Positions 63,697-64,000 of a stretch of 64,000 bases of DNA are shown here, one piece after another. This DNA is from Leucobacter chinensis. Lineage in GTDB: Bacteria; Actinomycetota; Actinomycetes; Actinomycetales; Microbacteriaceae. Positions within the stretch are counted from its first letter, which is position 1. Every line of letters begins with the position of its first letter. Where the stretch lies: positions 62,001 through 126,000 of the forward strand of contig NZ_JAHQZR010000006.1 in assembly GCF_019049105.1 (NCBI RefSeq), given 5' to 3'. The position numbers were made by a program, and so were the translations under genes. The notes beneath the pieces were generated by a model. That model worked only from the letters and a program-made list of their open reading frames with translations. It made no database searches and was not told the DNA's origin.

Positions 63697-64000
63697 CCGC
63701 CATCAAGCTCGCCGGTGAAAAGAAACTGGTACTCATTTCGGGTCGTGCGTACCCGGAGCTTGCGCAAAATGTTGCGGCAGAACTCGGTGCAGAGCTCGTT
63801 GAAACCGATGCGCGCACCTTTGCAAACGGTGAAATCTATGCGCGCTTCGGTGAGAGCGTGCGTGGAGCTGATGCGTTTGTAATGCAGTCACACACCCACC
63901 CCATTAACGAGTGGCTCATGGAGCAGCTCATCATGGTCGATGCGCTCAAGCGGGCCTCTGCGAAGCGCATTACCGTTGTTGCGCCCTTCTACCCGTACTC
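63693..64000 (+). CDS. prs: Ribose-phosphate pyrophosphokinase, C-terminus cut by window edge
   Basis: ATG 63693 overlaps the glmU stop (ATGA). The visible 102 residues begin MTAIKLAGEKKLVLISGRAY and include ARTFANGEIYARFGESVRGA, VMQSHTHPINEWLMEQLIMV and DALKRASAKRITVVAPFYPY, all typical of PRPP synthetase. It makes PRPP for nucleotide, His and Trp synthesis. glmU-prs pairing is conserved in many bacteria. Confidence 0.96.
   Translation, partial: MTAIKLAGEKKLVLISGRAYPELAQNVAAELGAELVETDARTFANGEIYARFGESVRGADAFVMQSHTHPINEWLMEQLIMVDALKRASAKRITVVAPFYPY

Overview
The window is high-GC actinobacterial DNA. Gene content and order (argS, lysA, hom, thrB, rho, prfA; prmC, yrdC, wecA-like, atpB-C; metG, tatD, ksgA, ispE; glmU, prs), GTG/TTG starts, leaderless promoters and a Rho with a long disordered N-terminus point to Microbacteriaceae, possibly Leucobacter or a relative. 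The genus is an inference. The window has two parts: the right end of an integrated conjugative element (1 to about 17815) and ordinary chromosome (17815 to 64000). Positions 1-17815 carry a type IV secretion conjugation module of the actinobacterial type: two small DUF6112 membrane proteins, a VirB6/TrbL-like channel protein (SCO6881 type), a PrgI/VirB4-N protein (SCO6880 type), a VirB4/TraC ATPase, two accessory proteins, a TraG/VirD4 coupling protein, an SSB, a DUF4913 protein and a large serine recombinase. The relaxase and the left end lie outside the window. Three cargo blocks interrupt or flank this module: a two-gene operon at the left edge (membrane protein plus TIGR02391 protein), a MerR regulator plus MFS exporter between the two halves of the VirB4 function, and a four-gene, translationally coupled operon (membrane protein, winged-helix regulator, GNAT-SnoaL fusion, histidine-phosphatase-like protein) with a palindromic operator-like site at its promoter. 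The element abuts the 3' end of a tRNA-Arg(CCG) gene, and the recombinase reading frame runs antisense through the whole tRNA. From 18 to 36 kb: argS, a DUF2993 protein, lysA, hom, thrB (no thrC), rho and prfA. Then comes an alaA / lipoprotein / MFS / cysE-cysK block separating prfA from prmC, followed by yrdC/tsaC, a wecA-like gene and an AtpI-like gene. From 36.4 to 43.3 kb is a complete F1Fo ATP synthase operon with a very short epsilon subunit. From 43 to 52.4 kb are yaaA, a PP2C phosphatase, a stand-alone trpF, an asparaginase and gabT, then metG, tatD, ksgA and ispE. From 52.4 to 59.3 kb is a metabolic island: a tiny Cys-tailed protein, a DUF779 protein, a zinc alcohol dehydrogenase, an aldehyde dehydrogenase, a GAF/winged-helix regulator, and a divergent flavin monooxygenase that closely resembles bacterial trimethylamine monooxygenase. 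The right end holds an HTH protein, a 65-base palindromic repeat, an ABC-F ATPase, a MarR regulator, tRNA-Gln(TTG), glmU and the start of prs. The most unusual structure is in the conjugative element: several core genes carry a leader hairpin that pairs with, or displays, the ribosome-binding site, four of them built on a shared CGTACCT motif. The recombinase C-terminus is also encoded across a likely tRNA terminator hairpin and the tRNA itself. On the chromosome, at least eight genes have a TAnnnT box 7-8 bases before the start codon, indicating leaderless transcripts.
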